The notes under the pieces: model-generated
Database searches by the model: none
What the model was told of the DNA's origin: nothing
Seen by the model: only the letters and a program-made list of their open reading frames with translations
Program-made: the position numbers and the translations under genes
Assembly (NCBI RefSeq): GCF_000966285.1
Contig: NZ_KQ031391.1
Span: 2,577,208 to 2,641,207 of the forward strand
DNA length: 64,000 bases
Direction: 5' to 3'
DNA from: Pseudofrankia sp. DC12
GTDB taxonomy: Bacteria > Actinomycetota > Actinomycetes > Frankiales > Frankiaceae
Shown here: positions 9,517 through 17,411 of the stretch, piece by piece
Layout: each line of letters begins with the position of its first letter
Numbering within the stretch: the first letter of the stretch is position 1

Positions 9517-9993
9517 TCAGGGGCCGGTGGTGGCGGTGGCGGTGCGGGTCTGGGTGACGGTGGCCTGGGTGTGGCCGGTGAGGGCGAGGAGGCGGTAGTC
9601 GACGGTTTCGGTGACGGTGACCGTGACGGTCAGCCCGTTGATGTCGATCGCGGTGGGCTGGGCTTCGGGGTGGCGGGCGAGGTAGGCGCGGGCGTCAGTA
9701 CTCGCTCGGGTGGGGTCGAGGGTGGGAGTGCCGGTGCGCAGGCTGGTTTCGTCGAGGGCCTGGGCGCCGGCGCGGGCCGCGCCGGCGGCGAGGTCGGAGG
9801 CGTGGCCGGCGGCGTCCAGGGTCCGGCCGGCGTCGAAGATCAGGCCGGCGAGTAGCAGCGCGCCGGCGAACAGGACCGCCAGCGTCGCGCTGACCGTCCC
9901 CTGATCGCCGGCCGCCGGGGACGGGCGGTCGTCACTCGCCGGGCTCATGGGCCGCCGTGGCACGTATGCGGGCCGACGGTGCCGGGGAGTCAT
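9517..9993 (-). CDS. TadG/TadE-like pilus assembly protein
   Basis: The 158-residue protein has a basic N-terminus, a GDQGTVSATLAVLFAGALLL signature at the start of its single membrane helix (about residues 29-52), and an extracellular part ending in a Thr/Val-rich beta region. This is the usual shape of the minor-pilin-like TadE/TadG proteins placed after the pilin gene. The Glu normally at +5 of the prepilin-peptidase site is not present, as is common in the TadG-like member. Its ATG overlaps the preceding stop (ATGA 9990-9993); an internal ATG at 9948 is a possible alternative start. Confidence 0.7.
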   Translation of the reverse strand: MTPRHRRPAYVPRRPMSPASDDRPSPAAGDQGTVSATLAVLFAGALLLAGLIFDAGRTLDAAGHASDLAAGAARAGAQALDETSLRTGTPTLDPTRASTDARAYLARHPEAQPTAIDINGLTVTVTVTETVDYRLLALTGHTQATVTQTRTATATTGP

Positions 9994-10412
9994 GGTGTGG
10001 TGAGGGTGGGGTCGGAGCGGTAGTGGTCGAGGACCGCGTCGCCGCTGGCCTGGGCAGTCCGGCTGGCGACGAGGACGTCGAACTGGCAGCGCACGACGAC
10101 GGTGACGACGGTGAGCTCACCGGTCGTCGAGATCGCGGTGTCGACGCCGGTGGTGTGGCACAGGCCGGCGCGCAGGTTGCCCCGGGCAGTCGCGTCGGCG
10201 ATGGCCGTCACGTCGCTGGGGGTGGTCGCGAGGGAGGCGGCGCGGGCGGCCTGTCGGGCGGCCCGGCCGACCTGGGCGGAGGCGGTCGCGTCGAGGGTGG
10301 CGCCGGCGACGACGAGCAGCGCGAGCAGCAGCACGGGCAGCGCGAAGGCGAACTCGAGGGCGTATGACCCCCGATCCTGGCCGGGCGGTGTGCGCGGGGC
10401 GGCATGGCTCAT
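9990..10412 (-). CDS. TadE-like pseudopilin
   Basis: I start this 140-residue protein at the ATG at 10412, because that ATG overlaps the upstream stop (ATGA 10409-10412). The reading frame stays open further upstream but only as a shadow of the preceding gene. The sequence DRGSYALEFAFALPVLLLAL carries the class-III pilin/TadE signature, with a cleavable Gly and Glu at +5 before the hydrophobic helix. Two Cys (85 and 109) in the exported part could form a disulfide. It probably acts as a minor pilin in Tad pilus assembly at the membrane. Confidence 0.75.
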   Translation of the reverse strand: MSHAAPRTPPGQDRGSYALEFAFALPVLLLALLVVAGATLDATASAQVGRAARQAARAASLATTPSDVTAIADATARGNLRAGLCHTTGVDTAISTTGELTVVTVVVRCQFDVLVASRTAQASGDAVLDHYRSDPTLTTP

Positions 10413-10825
10413 CGGGCGCTGGTCCCGGCGTCGGGCAGGAAGCGGATCGTCGGGCCGGTCGCGGTCCGGGTGACCGCGCCGCCGAGCAGGGCGGTGACGG
10501 TGACGTCGACGGTGACCGTCGCGGCGGTCCGGGTCACGGTGGTGTGCACGGTGGTGATGGCGCCGCTGGAGCGGGCGATGCCGGTGGCGACATGGCTGGC
10601 GGCGGCATCGGTCCCGCCGTCTGCCTGGGCGGTCTCGAGGGCTCGCTGGGCGGCGGCGTCGGCGCCCTGGGCGGCCAGCCAGCGCATCCCGACCAGCAGG
10701 ATCAGTGCGAACAGGGCGAGGACCGCGCCCATGACCACGGCCAGCTCGACCGCGCCCGCTCCCCGGTCCCGGCGCCCGCCCGGCCGGCGCCGGCCGGGGC
10801 GGGGGCCGCCGGGGTGGGGACTCAT
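10409..10825 (-). CDS. TadE-like pseudopilin
   Basis: This 138-residue protein starts at the ATG at 10825, which overlaps the stop of the pilin-like gene (ATGA 10822-10825). It has a very basic N-terminus (PGRRRPGGRRDRG) and the motif RGAGAVELAVVMGAVLALFA: a Gly followed by Glu at +5 and a hydrophobic helix, the TadE prepilin-like processing signature. The exported part is rich in Thr/Val/Ala. It is a second TadE-like component beside the one encoded immediately downstream; paired TadE proteins are common in actinobacterial tad operons. Confidence 0.75.
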   Translation of the reverse strand: MSPHPGGPRPGRRRPGGRRDRGAGAVELAVVMGAVLALFALILLVGMRWLAAQGADAAAQRALETAQADGGTDAAASHVATGIARSSGAITTVHTTVTRTAATVTVDVTVTALLGGAVTRTATGPTIRFLPDAGTSAR

Positions 10826-11076
10826 CGGCAGGTGGTCCCGTCGGTTGAGGTGCAAATGCTGTTCGCGGCACCTTCGGCCTTCGCGCGGAGGATCGCGACG
10901 ACGGCGATGGCCATCGCGATCGTGCCGAGCGCGATGACCGCCATGGTCAGTGGGCTTTCGCCCCGGTCATCGCGGGTGAGGCGCCGCGCGGCAGCCGTAG
11001 CCTGCGCGGCGGCCCGGGCGGGTAGGGCGGTCAGCCACAGGCCGGTGAGGGTGAGGTAAAGGGCCAGTCGGCGCAT
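10822..11076 (-). CDS. Small Flp-pilin-like protein of the Tad locus
   Basis: The 84-residue product is too short to stand out against its overlapping shadow ORF but is well supported: an AAGGAG ribosome site sits about 8 bases before the ATG at 11076, and its stop is coupled to the TadE start. It has an N-terminal hydrophobic segment, a DDRGESPLTMAVIALGTIAM junction like a pilin processing site, one membrane helix and two Cys near the C-terminus. Its position between TadC and the TadE genes is where the major pilin is normally encoded. The expected Glu at +5 after the Gly is missing, so its processing may differ. Confidence 0.65.
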   Translation of the reverse strand: MRRLALYLTLTGLWLTALPARAAAQATAAARRLTRDDRGESPLTMAVIALGTIAMAIAVVAILRAKAEGAANSICTSTDGTTCR

Positions 11077-11102
11077 CGCGGTGCTCCTTGTCGCGAGGAC
11101 GT

Positions 11103-11963
11103 TCAGGGGGTGAGACCGGTGGAGGACAGGGCTGCGAGTAGCGGGTAGGTCAGGAACGCGACGAACACCAGCGCGACAGCGGCCGCGGGCAGTTCCAGCT
11201 CGGCGTCGGCTCTCGCGGCGTCCGCGCGGGCGGCGGCGGCTTCGGCGGCGCGCAGGTGGATGGCTTTGGAGTCCATCGCCTCGACGGGGGACGCGCCGCG
11301 CAGCGCGGAGGTGACGGTCAGCCGTAGCTCCCGCCATTCGGCGAGCGGTATCCGGGCCGCGAGGGCGTCGAGGCCGGTGTCGGGGGGCTGCTGGCGGGCG
11401 GCGGCGCTGGTGAGGGCGTGCCGGATCTGTTCGAAGGCCCAGCCGTGGCCGGCGTCCGCGGCCAGGCGCAGCACGGCGTGCAGCGGCAGGCCGCTGGCGA
11501 GCAGGACGCGGGTGAGTTCCAGGTAGACGGCGACCGCGAGGCGGGCCTCCTGGCGGCGGCGGGTGGCGAGCTGGCGGACCGGCCGGTCGACCAGCGCGAC
11601 CCCCACGAGCGCGCCCAGCGGCACGGTGACGAGCGCCGCCGGGCCGGGCAGAGCGGCAGCGGTCCCCGTCGCGGCGACGATGGCTAGGGCGAGGGCGGCG
11701 CCAAGGCGGGCGGCGGTGTGGACGGCGTCGTCGCGGCCGGCGATCGCCAGGTCCTCGGCGAGCAGCAGCCGGCGCGCCCGCGTCGGCCCGGCCGCCGAGG
11801 TGACCTGGCCGTTCAGCCACGCCCCACCCGCCCGCGCCCACAGCGCCGCCCGGGCCGGCCTCGGGAGTCCCGAGAGCGCGGCCCGCGCGGCGACGAACAG
11901 GCCCAGCCCGGCGCAGCCGCCCGCGAGACCGGTCAGCAGCCCGGACGCGGGGACGCCACTCAC
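11103..11963 (-). CDS. tadC: TadC-like inner-membrane platform protein
   Basis: This is a type II secretion F-family (GspF/TadC) membrane protein of about 286 residues. Hydrophobic pairs lie near the N-terminus (about residues 5-25 and 90-130) and at the C-terminus (about 255-280), around a cytoplasmic helical domain. I choose the GTG at 11963 because it overlaps the stop of the 16-codon ORF upstream (GTGA at 11960-11963); the frame extends further but would intrude into tadB. TadB and TadC together form the assembly platform energised by TadA. The pilin gene follows after 26 bases. Confidence 0.75.
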   Translation of the reverse strand: MSGVPASGLLTGLAGGCAGLGLFVAARAALSGLPRPARAALWARAGGAWLNGQVTSAAGPTRARRLLLAEDLAIAGRDDAVHTAARLGAALALAIVAATGTAAALPGPAALVTVPLGALVGVALVDRPVRQLATRRRQEARLAVAVYLELTRVLLASGLPLHAVLRLAADAGHGWAFEQIRHALTSAAARQQPPDTGLDALAARIPLAEWRELRLTVTSALRGASPVEAMDSKAIHLRAAEAAAARADAARADAELELPAAAVALVFVAFLTYPLLAALSSTGLTP

Positions 11964-12010
11964 CACGCCACCGCACCCACGCCGAGCACGCTCTGGAGGT
12001 CGCGGGTCAT
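11960..12010 (-). CDS. 16-residue coupling ORF between tadB and tadC
   Basis: ATG at 12010 overlaps the tadB stop (ATGA 12007-12010) and the TGA at 11962-11960 overlaps a GTG start for tadC. The predicted peptide, MTRDLQSVLGVGAVAW, has no recognisable domain. The most economical reading is a translational relay that carries ribosomes from tadB to tadC across a gap. Whether the peptide itself has a role cannot be told. Confidence 0.35.
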   Translation of the reverse strand: MTRDLQSVLGVGAVAW

Positions 12011-12891
12011 GGGGTCTCCCGGAAGAAGTCAGGAACCGTGGGCGGCCGGGAGCGGACCAGCAGGGCATGGATCGCGGCGCCGACGGCGAGCAGCAGGCCA
12101 GCGAGGACCAGCTGACCGCCGGGCGACCGGTAGGGGCCGAGGACCGCCGGCCAGACGGCCAGCAGCACCACCGTCGTGACGGCGAACAAGCCCAGCAGCA
12201 GGCTCATCGCGCGCCGGTAACGCGCCCGCCCGGCGTGAAGGTCGCGCAGCACCGCGACCCGGTGCCGCGTCGTCTCGACCTGGCCGGCCATCAGCCGCCC
12301 GACACCGCCCGCGCCGTGGCGGTAGGCCAGCGACAGGGCGGCGACGACCTGGCCGACCGCCGGGTGCGCGACCTCGGTGTGGAAGGCGGCCAGCGCCGCC
12401 GGCAGCGGCTGGTGGTCCTCCAGCCGGCGCGCCAGGCCGGCCAGTGGGGCGGCGAGCGGGGGTGGCGGGAGCAGGCAGGACGCGGCGACCGCCGCGAGCA
12501 GCGGCTGGCCGGCGTCGAGTTCCTGGCGGACCGTCTCACACCAGCTCGCGACCGCGTCACCCAGCTCGTTGACCTGCGGCACCGCCCGTACCGCCCGCGT
12601 CTGACCGACCAGCCACACCAACCCACCCGCCGCGACCGCCAGCACCGGCAGGCCGACCAGCACCCCGACCGCCAGCCCGCCAGCCGCCGCGACCAGCGCC
12701 CCGCTGGCGCCCTCGGGCAGTCGCCATCGCACGCCGCCCAGCACGGCGGCCGCCGGCCGGGTGGGCGTCGCGCGCCGGCGCCCACCCGGCTGGCCGCCGT
12801 GCCCGAGGACGCCCCAGGCCGTCAGCCACACTCCGACGCCGCCGGTCCCACCCGCGCAGGCGAGCACGACCAGGCGCAGTCCGCCGCTCAT
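12007..12891 (-). CDS. tadB: TadB-like inner-membrane platform protein
   Basis: The 294-residue protein has an N-terminal hydrophobic segment, a pair of helices at about residues 55-95, a soluble four-helix domain (WCETVRQELDAGQPLLAAVA; HGAGGVGRLMAGQVE) and two C-terminal membrane helices, the topology of TadB/GspF-type platform proteins. The ATG at 12891 is preferred over the longer frame because it overlaps the tadA stop (ATGA 12888-12891). With TadC it forms the membrane platform on which the TadA ATPase acts to polymerise Flp pilins. The only unusual point is the tiny ORF inserted before tadC. Confidence 0.8.
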   Translation of the reverse strand: MSGGLRLVVLACAGGTGGVGVWLTAWGVLGHGGQPGGRRRATPTRPAAAVLGGVRWRLPEGASGALVAAAGGLAVGVLVGLPVLAVAAGGLVWLVGQTRAVRAVPQVNELGDAVASWCETVRQELDAGQPLLAAVAASCLLPPPPLAAPLAGLARRLEDHQPLPAALAAFHTEVAHPAVGQVVAALSLAYRHGAGGVGRLMAGQVETTRHRVAVLRDLHAGRARYRRAMSLLLGLFAVTTVVLLAVWPAVLGPYRSPGGQLVLAGLLLAVGAAIHALLVRSRPPTVPDFFRETP

Positions 12892-14309
12892 CCGCCCACC
12901 TGCGTCCGGGCCGCCGCGAACGGCCGCGGGTCGGTGACCGACGCCAGCTTCTCCCGCAGCGCCGGTGACATCTCGATCTCGGTCCGCACCGCCCGTCCAG
13001 CGCCCGGGTGCCACGCCCACAGCTGCGCCGAGGTGACCATCCCCGCCTGGTAGTCGCCGATCTCCCGCACCTCAGTCACGACCCGGCGTCCACCGACGTG
13101 GGCGACATGTACGACGAGGTCGAGGGCGCGGGCGATCGTTGCCAGCACCACCGGCTCCGCGACCGTCCGCGAACCGAACGCCGCATACGTCTGCAGACGG
13201 GCCACAACGTCCGCAGCGGACAGGGCGTGGATCGTCGTCGCGATGCCCTGACCAATGCCCTGCCCCGCGCCCAGCAGCAGCGGCAGCACCCCACCATCGG
13301 GTTTCAGTTCCCCGAGCAGCACCCGGCTGGGGGTCTGGCGGCGCAGGTCCGCGGTCAGATAGCGCTCCATCGAGTACTCGCCCCGGCCATCGACGTTCGA
13401 CTCCCGGGTCTCGAACTCCACCAAATTGCGAAACCGGGCCCGGTCCAGAAACAGCTCCGCCTCGTCCTCGACCGTCACCACCCGGTCCAACGCCCGCTCC
13501 GCCGGCGCCGCGTTCGCCCACGCCCGCAGCAACGTCGTCTTCCCCGCACCGGTCCCACCCGAGAGGACCAGACCGAACGGCACCCGCAGCGCTGCGGTTG
13601 CAGCCAGCAGCGCGGCCACATCCGGCCCGCACATCCCCGCCGCAGCCAACCCGGCCAGCGAGTCGAGCGCCGGGGTGAACAGCCGGCAATCCAGATGCGT
13701 CACCGACGTCACCCGACCCAGCGCATGCACCCGCACCCCGTTCGGCAACCGGAAACGCACCGACGGATTCGCCTCGTCGAACCGCCGCCCCGCCAACGCC
13801 GCCCGCGACGCCGCCCACTCCCACACCGCGACATCGGTCGCGAACGGCGACGGGCCCTCCACACGCCGGCCGGACAGCCGTTCGGTGCAGACCATGTTCA
13901 CCGCCCCGTTGACCTCCACGTCGGAAAACCGGTGCGCCGCCGTCAGCACCGGACCCAACACGCCGAGATCCGCACCCGCCTCACGGGCACGCGCCCGAAC
14001 CATCTCCTGACCGACCAGATCCAGCGGGGCGACACCGGCCTCGGCTGCGTCCGCGCGGGCAGCCGCCAACACGACGGCGACCGCGTCCTCGACCAGCGAC
14101 GCCCGGTCCGCGGGGTCGACTGTCACCCCGGAACGGCGGGCCTGCGCGAGGCGTGCCTCGACCATCTCGCCAACCTCGGCCACCAGCGCGGCGACCAGCT
14201 CCTCATCCACCGCGACCGGCCCGCCTGACCGCAGGTCCGGCGCGCGGATCGCCACCACCGGGTGCACCGCCGGGACGATGTCCGCCGGGCGCAGACCACG
14301 CGACGCCAT
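12888..14309 (-). CDS. tadA: TadA/CpaF-type secretion ATPase
   Basis: The 473-residue protein is the motor ATPase of the Tad pilus. It carries Walker A SGGTGAGKTTLLRAW (about residues 249-263), the Asp box TVEDEAEL, a Walker B region RVLLGELKPDGG (about 325) and the His box ATTIHALSA, all diagnostic of VirB11/CpaF-type ATPases. The start at 14309 is set by a one-base TGATG overlap with the upstream SAF-domain gene; the open frame beyond it is a shadow. It works as a cytoplasmic hexamer on the TadB-TadC platform. The ATPase motifs are complete and intact. Confidence 0.92.
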   Translation of the reverse strand: MASRGLRPADIVPAVHPVVAIRAPDLRSGGPVAVDEELVAALVAEVGEMVEARLAQARRSGVTVDPADRASLVEDAVAVVLAAARADAAEAGVAPLDLVGQEMVRARAREAGADLGVLGPVLTAAHRFSDVEVNGAVNMVCTERLSGRRVEGPSPFATDVAVWEWAASRAALAGRRFDEANPSVRFRLPNGVRVHALGRVTSVTHLDCRLFTPALDSLAGLAAAGMCGPDVAALLAATAALRVPFGLVLSGGTGAGKTTLLRAWANAAPAERALDRVVTVEDEAELFLDRARFRNLVEFETRESNVDGRGEYSMERYLTADLRRQTPSRVLLGELKPDGGVLPLLLGAGQGIGQGIATTIHALSAADVVARLQTYAAFGSRTVAEPVVLATIARALDLVVHVAHVGGRRVVTEVREIGDYQAGMVTSAQLWAWHPGAGRAVRTEIEMSPALREKLASVTDPRPFAAARTQVGG

Positions 14310-15193
14310 CAGGTGCCACCTGCGGCCTGTCCGCCCAGCCCGCCGGTCGGCGAACCGGAGCCCGGCACGTTCACGCCCGCGCCAGGTGAGGTGGTCGGTC
14401 TGCTGGTGCTGGACGCGCCGGCGTAGACCGACGATCCGGCGCTCGGCGGCGCCAGGACAGCGGTCGCGGCGCTGGTCGGGACAACAGCCGGAACCCCGGG
14501 ATCGGTGGAGCCGGTGACGCCGAGCAGCCGGACCCCGGGGCCCTGCGCGGCGGCGGCCGCGACCTGAGGTGCAAGCTCGGCATCGACCGCCAGATAGACG
14601 ACCGTGTTCCCACCGCCTGCCCCGCCGCCGGGGGCGTGGACCTCGGTGACGGTCACCATCGACGCCAGCGTCAGCGGCTCCTTCGACACCGCGTCCACAC
14701 CGACCACGTCGACCACATCCCCCGGCCGGAGTCCCGCGGACGGCAGGCCCGCGGCGTCGACGGCGACGCCGAGCGTCAACGTCCCCGCCGGGCCGGACAC
14801 CGAGCCGACCAACTCCGGGCTCAGCAACGTCCCCGCCGGCAGGTCGACCAGAGCCTGACGGCCCACCACCGCGTGACGGGCCGCCGCCGGCGACGCCAAC
14901 CGGACCTGTCCCCCATCGGCGGCGACCCGCACCACCGCCAGATCCCCCACCCCGACGACCTGGCCACGCTGCACCGGTCGCGACAGCGCCACCGCGTCGA
15001 TCATCTGGACCCGCCCGGAGCCGAGCCACAACGCCAACCCGGCACCCAGCGCGGCAAGCAACAGGCCCGCGAGCACCCCACCCCACCGCGGGACGCCCCG
15101 GCCGGCACCCGGCACCGGGGCGTCGCCGTACAGGTCGCCGTCCTCGGCCGGCAGATCCCAGCGCCGCGGCGCGGCGTACGTCACCGCCGACAC
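14309..15193 (-). CDS. SAF-domain (CpaB/RcpC-like) pilus assembly protein
   Basis: The 294-residue protein has a short cytoplasmic start, a single membrane helix (about residues 38-58, GGVLAGLLLAALGAGLALWL) and an exported SAF-type domain: VALSRPVQRGQVVGVGDLAVV, then LPAGTLLSPELVG and GLRPGDVVDVVGVD. A Ser/Thr/Gly-rich low-complexity tail follows. CpaB/RcpC proteins of this kind belong to Tad systems and help build or stabilise the pilus path across the envelope. It is the first gene of the minus-strand Tad operon, so its upstream region should hold the main promoter. Confidence 0.8.
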   Translation of the reverse strand: MSAVTYAAPRRWDLPAEDGDLYGDAPVPGAGRGVPRWGGVLAGLLLAALGAGLALWLGSGRVQMIDAVALSRPVQRGQVVGVGDLAVVRVAADGGQVRLASPAAARHAVVGRQALVDLPAGTLLSPELVGSVSGPAGTLTLGVAVDAAGLPSAGLRPGDVVDVVGVDAVSKEPLTLASMVTVTEVHAPGGGAGGGNTVVYLAVDAELAPQVAAAAAQGPGVRLLGVTGSTDPGVPAVVPTSAATAVLAPPSAGSSVYAGASSTSRPTTSPGAGVNVPGSGSPTGGLGGQAAGGT

Positions 15194-16161
15194 CCCCCAC
15201 GTCCCGCCGCTACCGCCAGCGAGACCGCGCCACCAACAGGAGCCCCCCGCCGGCCCCGGCCACCACGGCCCGCCGGTCCCGGCGCACCTGGCAGCGCACC
15301 GCCCACCGCTGATGCCCGGATCCGGACATCAGCCGGCGCTCTCTTCAAATGCAATGCCTGGATCCGGACATTCGATGGCCCAACCGGGTCGCCGAATGTC
15401 CTAAACCGGGCGGCACGGCGCGGCACGAAACAACACGAGCGGCGATGGTGCCGAGAACTCGGACGCATGATTCTCCTATCGGGCAGGTCGGAGTACCCGC
15501 AACCAGGGCGCCCGAAAAGACGCCATCCGGCTGCGAGCGCAGCAAGATGTGCAGCTCAGAGCATGTTTCTGGGACGAGGCGAGCTGGTGCGACCGCAGGC
15601 AACACCGCCGCCAGGGGACGGCAAAGCAATCGGAAAGATCGTCGGAGTGTAGCGCCCGGCTAGTCCGGACCATCATTAGAGAAAGGTGGTACCACAGGAT
15701 TTCACGATTGAAAAGCCTTAGCATCCGACCATGCGAAGAACCCTCGACAACGGCCGCGACCGTCCGTCATCACGGCCACGCCGCTAAACCCCGCCGACCC
15801 GAGCGCAAACGCCACCACGAGGCCGAGCCCGTCCCCGACGCGCCCGCGGCCCGGGACCCTCCACTCCGCGCGCACCCCCAGATCCGCTGACGCCACGGGC
15901 CGCGCGCTACCGCGCCGGACCGTCCCGTCCGCCCGTCACCTCGATACCCGTGCTCGCCGGCGACCGACACGGCAGGTCACCGAGGGGTCGACCGATGTCC
16001 GTGGGGCACCGCGCGCCCGACACGCCCATCAACCGCTTGCCCAGCCGACCCCGATCGAATCACTACAATCCGTACTCAAAGTGATGTGCCTCACATAACG
16101 GGCGTCGACTCTTCCCCTACAGCCACCGCTCCCCCGCCACGCCAACATCGGGCAGGCCGCC
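15194..16161. other. Divergent control region between the Tad operon and the DUF2637 gene
   Basis: No ORF in this ~970-bp stretch has a credible protein signature or ribosome site. The left part should contain the Tad promoter and holds a paired palindromic repeat (separate entry). The right part precedes the plus-strand DUF2637 gene and is relatively A/T-rich near 16045-16105, including a TACAAT hexamer at 16064-16069 that could be a -10 element; a matching -35 at good spacing is not evident. Confidence 0.4.
15312..15371. promoter_or_regulatory. Paired operator-like repeat upstream of the Tad operon
   Basis: ATGCCCGGATCCGGACAT (15312-15329) is repeated as ATGCCTGGATCCGGACAT (15354-15371), identical at 17 of 18 positions and exactly 42 bp apart, about four helical turns. 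The core CCGGATCCGG of the first copy is a perfect palindrome. The pair lies 119-178 bp before the first Tad gene, so it would sit on one face of the DNA near the promoter. It is a candidate binding site for a dimeric regulator or for a direct-repeat-binding SARP-type activator. Confidence 0.5.
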
Positions 16162-17178
16162 ATGACCCCCGCACCCACCACCGCCGCCAGAATTCGAACA
16201 CCACACCGCGCCCATCCCCAAAACTCCGGCCACACCGCCCACGCGCAGTCCTTCACCTCGCCGACCGACGCGACCCGGGCCAGGCACACACCAACCACCG
16301 AGGGCGGCCAGCCGCCCACCGCCAAGCCGGGAGCCGCAAGTCGCGGCACGCAGGCACCGACCACGCCCACGCTGGGTCCACCGGCCGAAGCGCGGACCAC
16401 GTGGCGAGACGCCGAGTTCTGGATCCGCCTCGCCACCATCGCCGCCGTCCTGACCGTCGCGGCCATCGCCGCCGCCGTGTCCTACCGCCACATGCGCGGC
16501 GTCGCCCTCGACCACGGCGAGGACCACACCGCCGCCGCCATCATCCCGATCTCCGTCGACGGCCTCATCGTCGCCGCCTCCATGACCCTGCTCGCCGACA
16601 GCCGCGCCGGACGCCGCCGCACCCTGCTGCCCTACGCCCTGCTAGCGCTCAGCTCCGCCGCCTCCGTCGCCGCCAACGTCATGCACGCCGAACCCACCCT
16701 GGCCGCCCGGGTGATTGCCGCCTGGCCGAGCGCCGCTCTGATTGGCGCGTACGAGCTGCTCATGGGGCAGATCCGTGCTGCCAGCCGTGCACCCCGCAAC
16801 GGCCGCGACGGCGGCCCGGGCCGGCGCCGCCGCACGGTCCCTGCCGGCCAGACCAGTCAGATCGATCAGGTCCCGGCGCGACGGAGCGACGCCGCACCAA
16901 GCGAAGTGGCGCAGGGGCGAGGGGTCCCAGCCGGGCCGGCGACCCGGGCAAGCGGCGCGCGGACGCACCCGCGCCGCGCCCTGGTCACGGTGCCCAAGCC
17001 AGGAACGAAACGCGAAGCGCTCGCGGCACTCCTCGCCACCGTCGCCCAAGACGACCCGCGCACTGACTACGCGCTCGCCCGCGACCTCGGCCCCGCCGTC
17101 GACCTCCACATCAGCACCGCCCGCCGCTACATCGGCCAGCTCCGCCAACTCGACCCGCCAGGCGCTGTGGCGGCGTGA
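16162..17178 (+). CDS. DUF2637 (SpdB-like) membrane protein
   Basis: The 338-residue protein has a disordered ~80-residue N-terminus and then four membrane helices (about residues 87-110, 123-145, 152-173 and 182-203), starting RLATIAAVLTVAAIAAAVSY: the DUF2637 pattern found in spread (Spd) proteins of actinomycete plasmids and integrative elements. After a basic linker, the C-terminus (YALARDLGPAVDLHISTARRYIGQLR) reads as a helix-turn-helix. Spd-type proteins are thought to aid intramycelial plasmid spread. Here it lies upstream of a RecD2-like helicase and a relaxase, supporting a mobile-element context. Confidence 0.75.
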   Translation: MTPAPTTAARIRTPHRAHPQNSGHTAHAQSFTSPTDATRARHTPTTEGGQPPTAKPGAASRGTQAPTTPTLGPPAEARTTWRDAEFWIRLATIAAVLTVAAIAAAVSYRHMRGVALDHGEDHTAAAIIPISVDGLIVAASMTLLADSRAGRRRTLLPYALLALSSAASVAANVMHAEPTLAARVIAAWPSAALIGAYELLMGQIRAASRAPRNGRDGGPGRRRRTVPAGQTSQIDQVPARRSDAAPSEVAQGRGVPAGPATRASGARTHPRRALVTVPKPGTKREALAALLATVAQDDPRTDYALARDLGPAVDLHISTARRYIGQLRQLDPPGAVAA

Positions 17179-17411
17179 CGCAAGGAAGGCAGCGCCGTCG
17201 CCTCACGGCGGGCCAGCCTGCTTCAAGATCTTGAATCAGGCTGGGAGGTCACGCGGGCCAGCAGGCCGGCCCAAACCGGGCCACGCTCGCAGAGCGCGGT
17301 GGATGCCCGAACCGGGTCGAGGCTGTTGCCCGTCCTTGGACAGTTGGTCGCGCGCCGTAGGCTGATCTCCGCGGAAGGGCGGGGAGGGGTCTGCGCGGTG
17401 ACCACAGGCCA

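Noticed and set aside
10822-11976. Long minus-strand frame of 384 codons across tadC
   Set aside because: Only its last 84 codons (the pilin-like protein) have protein character; the rest is an Arg/Gly/Pro-rich shadow of tadC in another frame.
12888-15200. A 770-codon start for TadA
   Set aside because: The first 297 codons are a Gly/Arg-rich shadow of the SAF-domain gene; the ATG at 14309 is coupled to that gene's stop.
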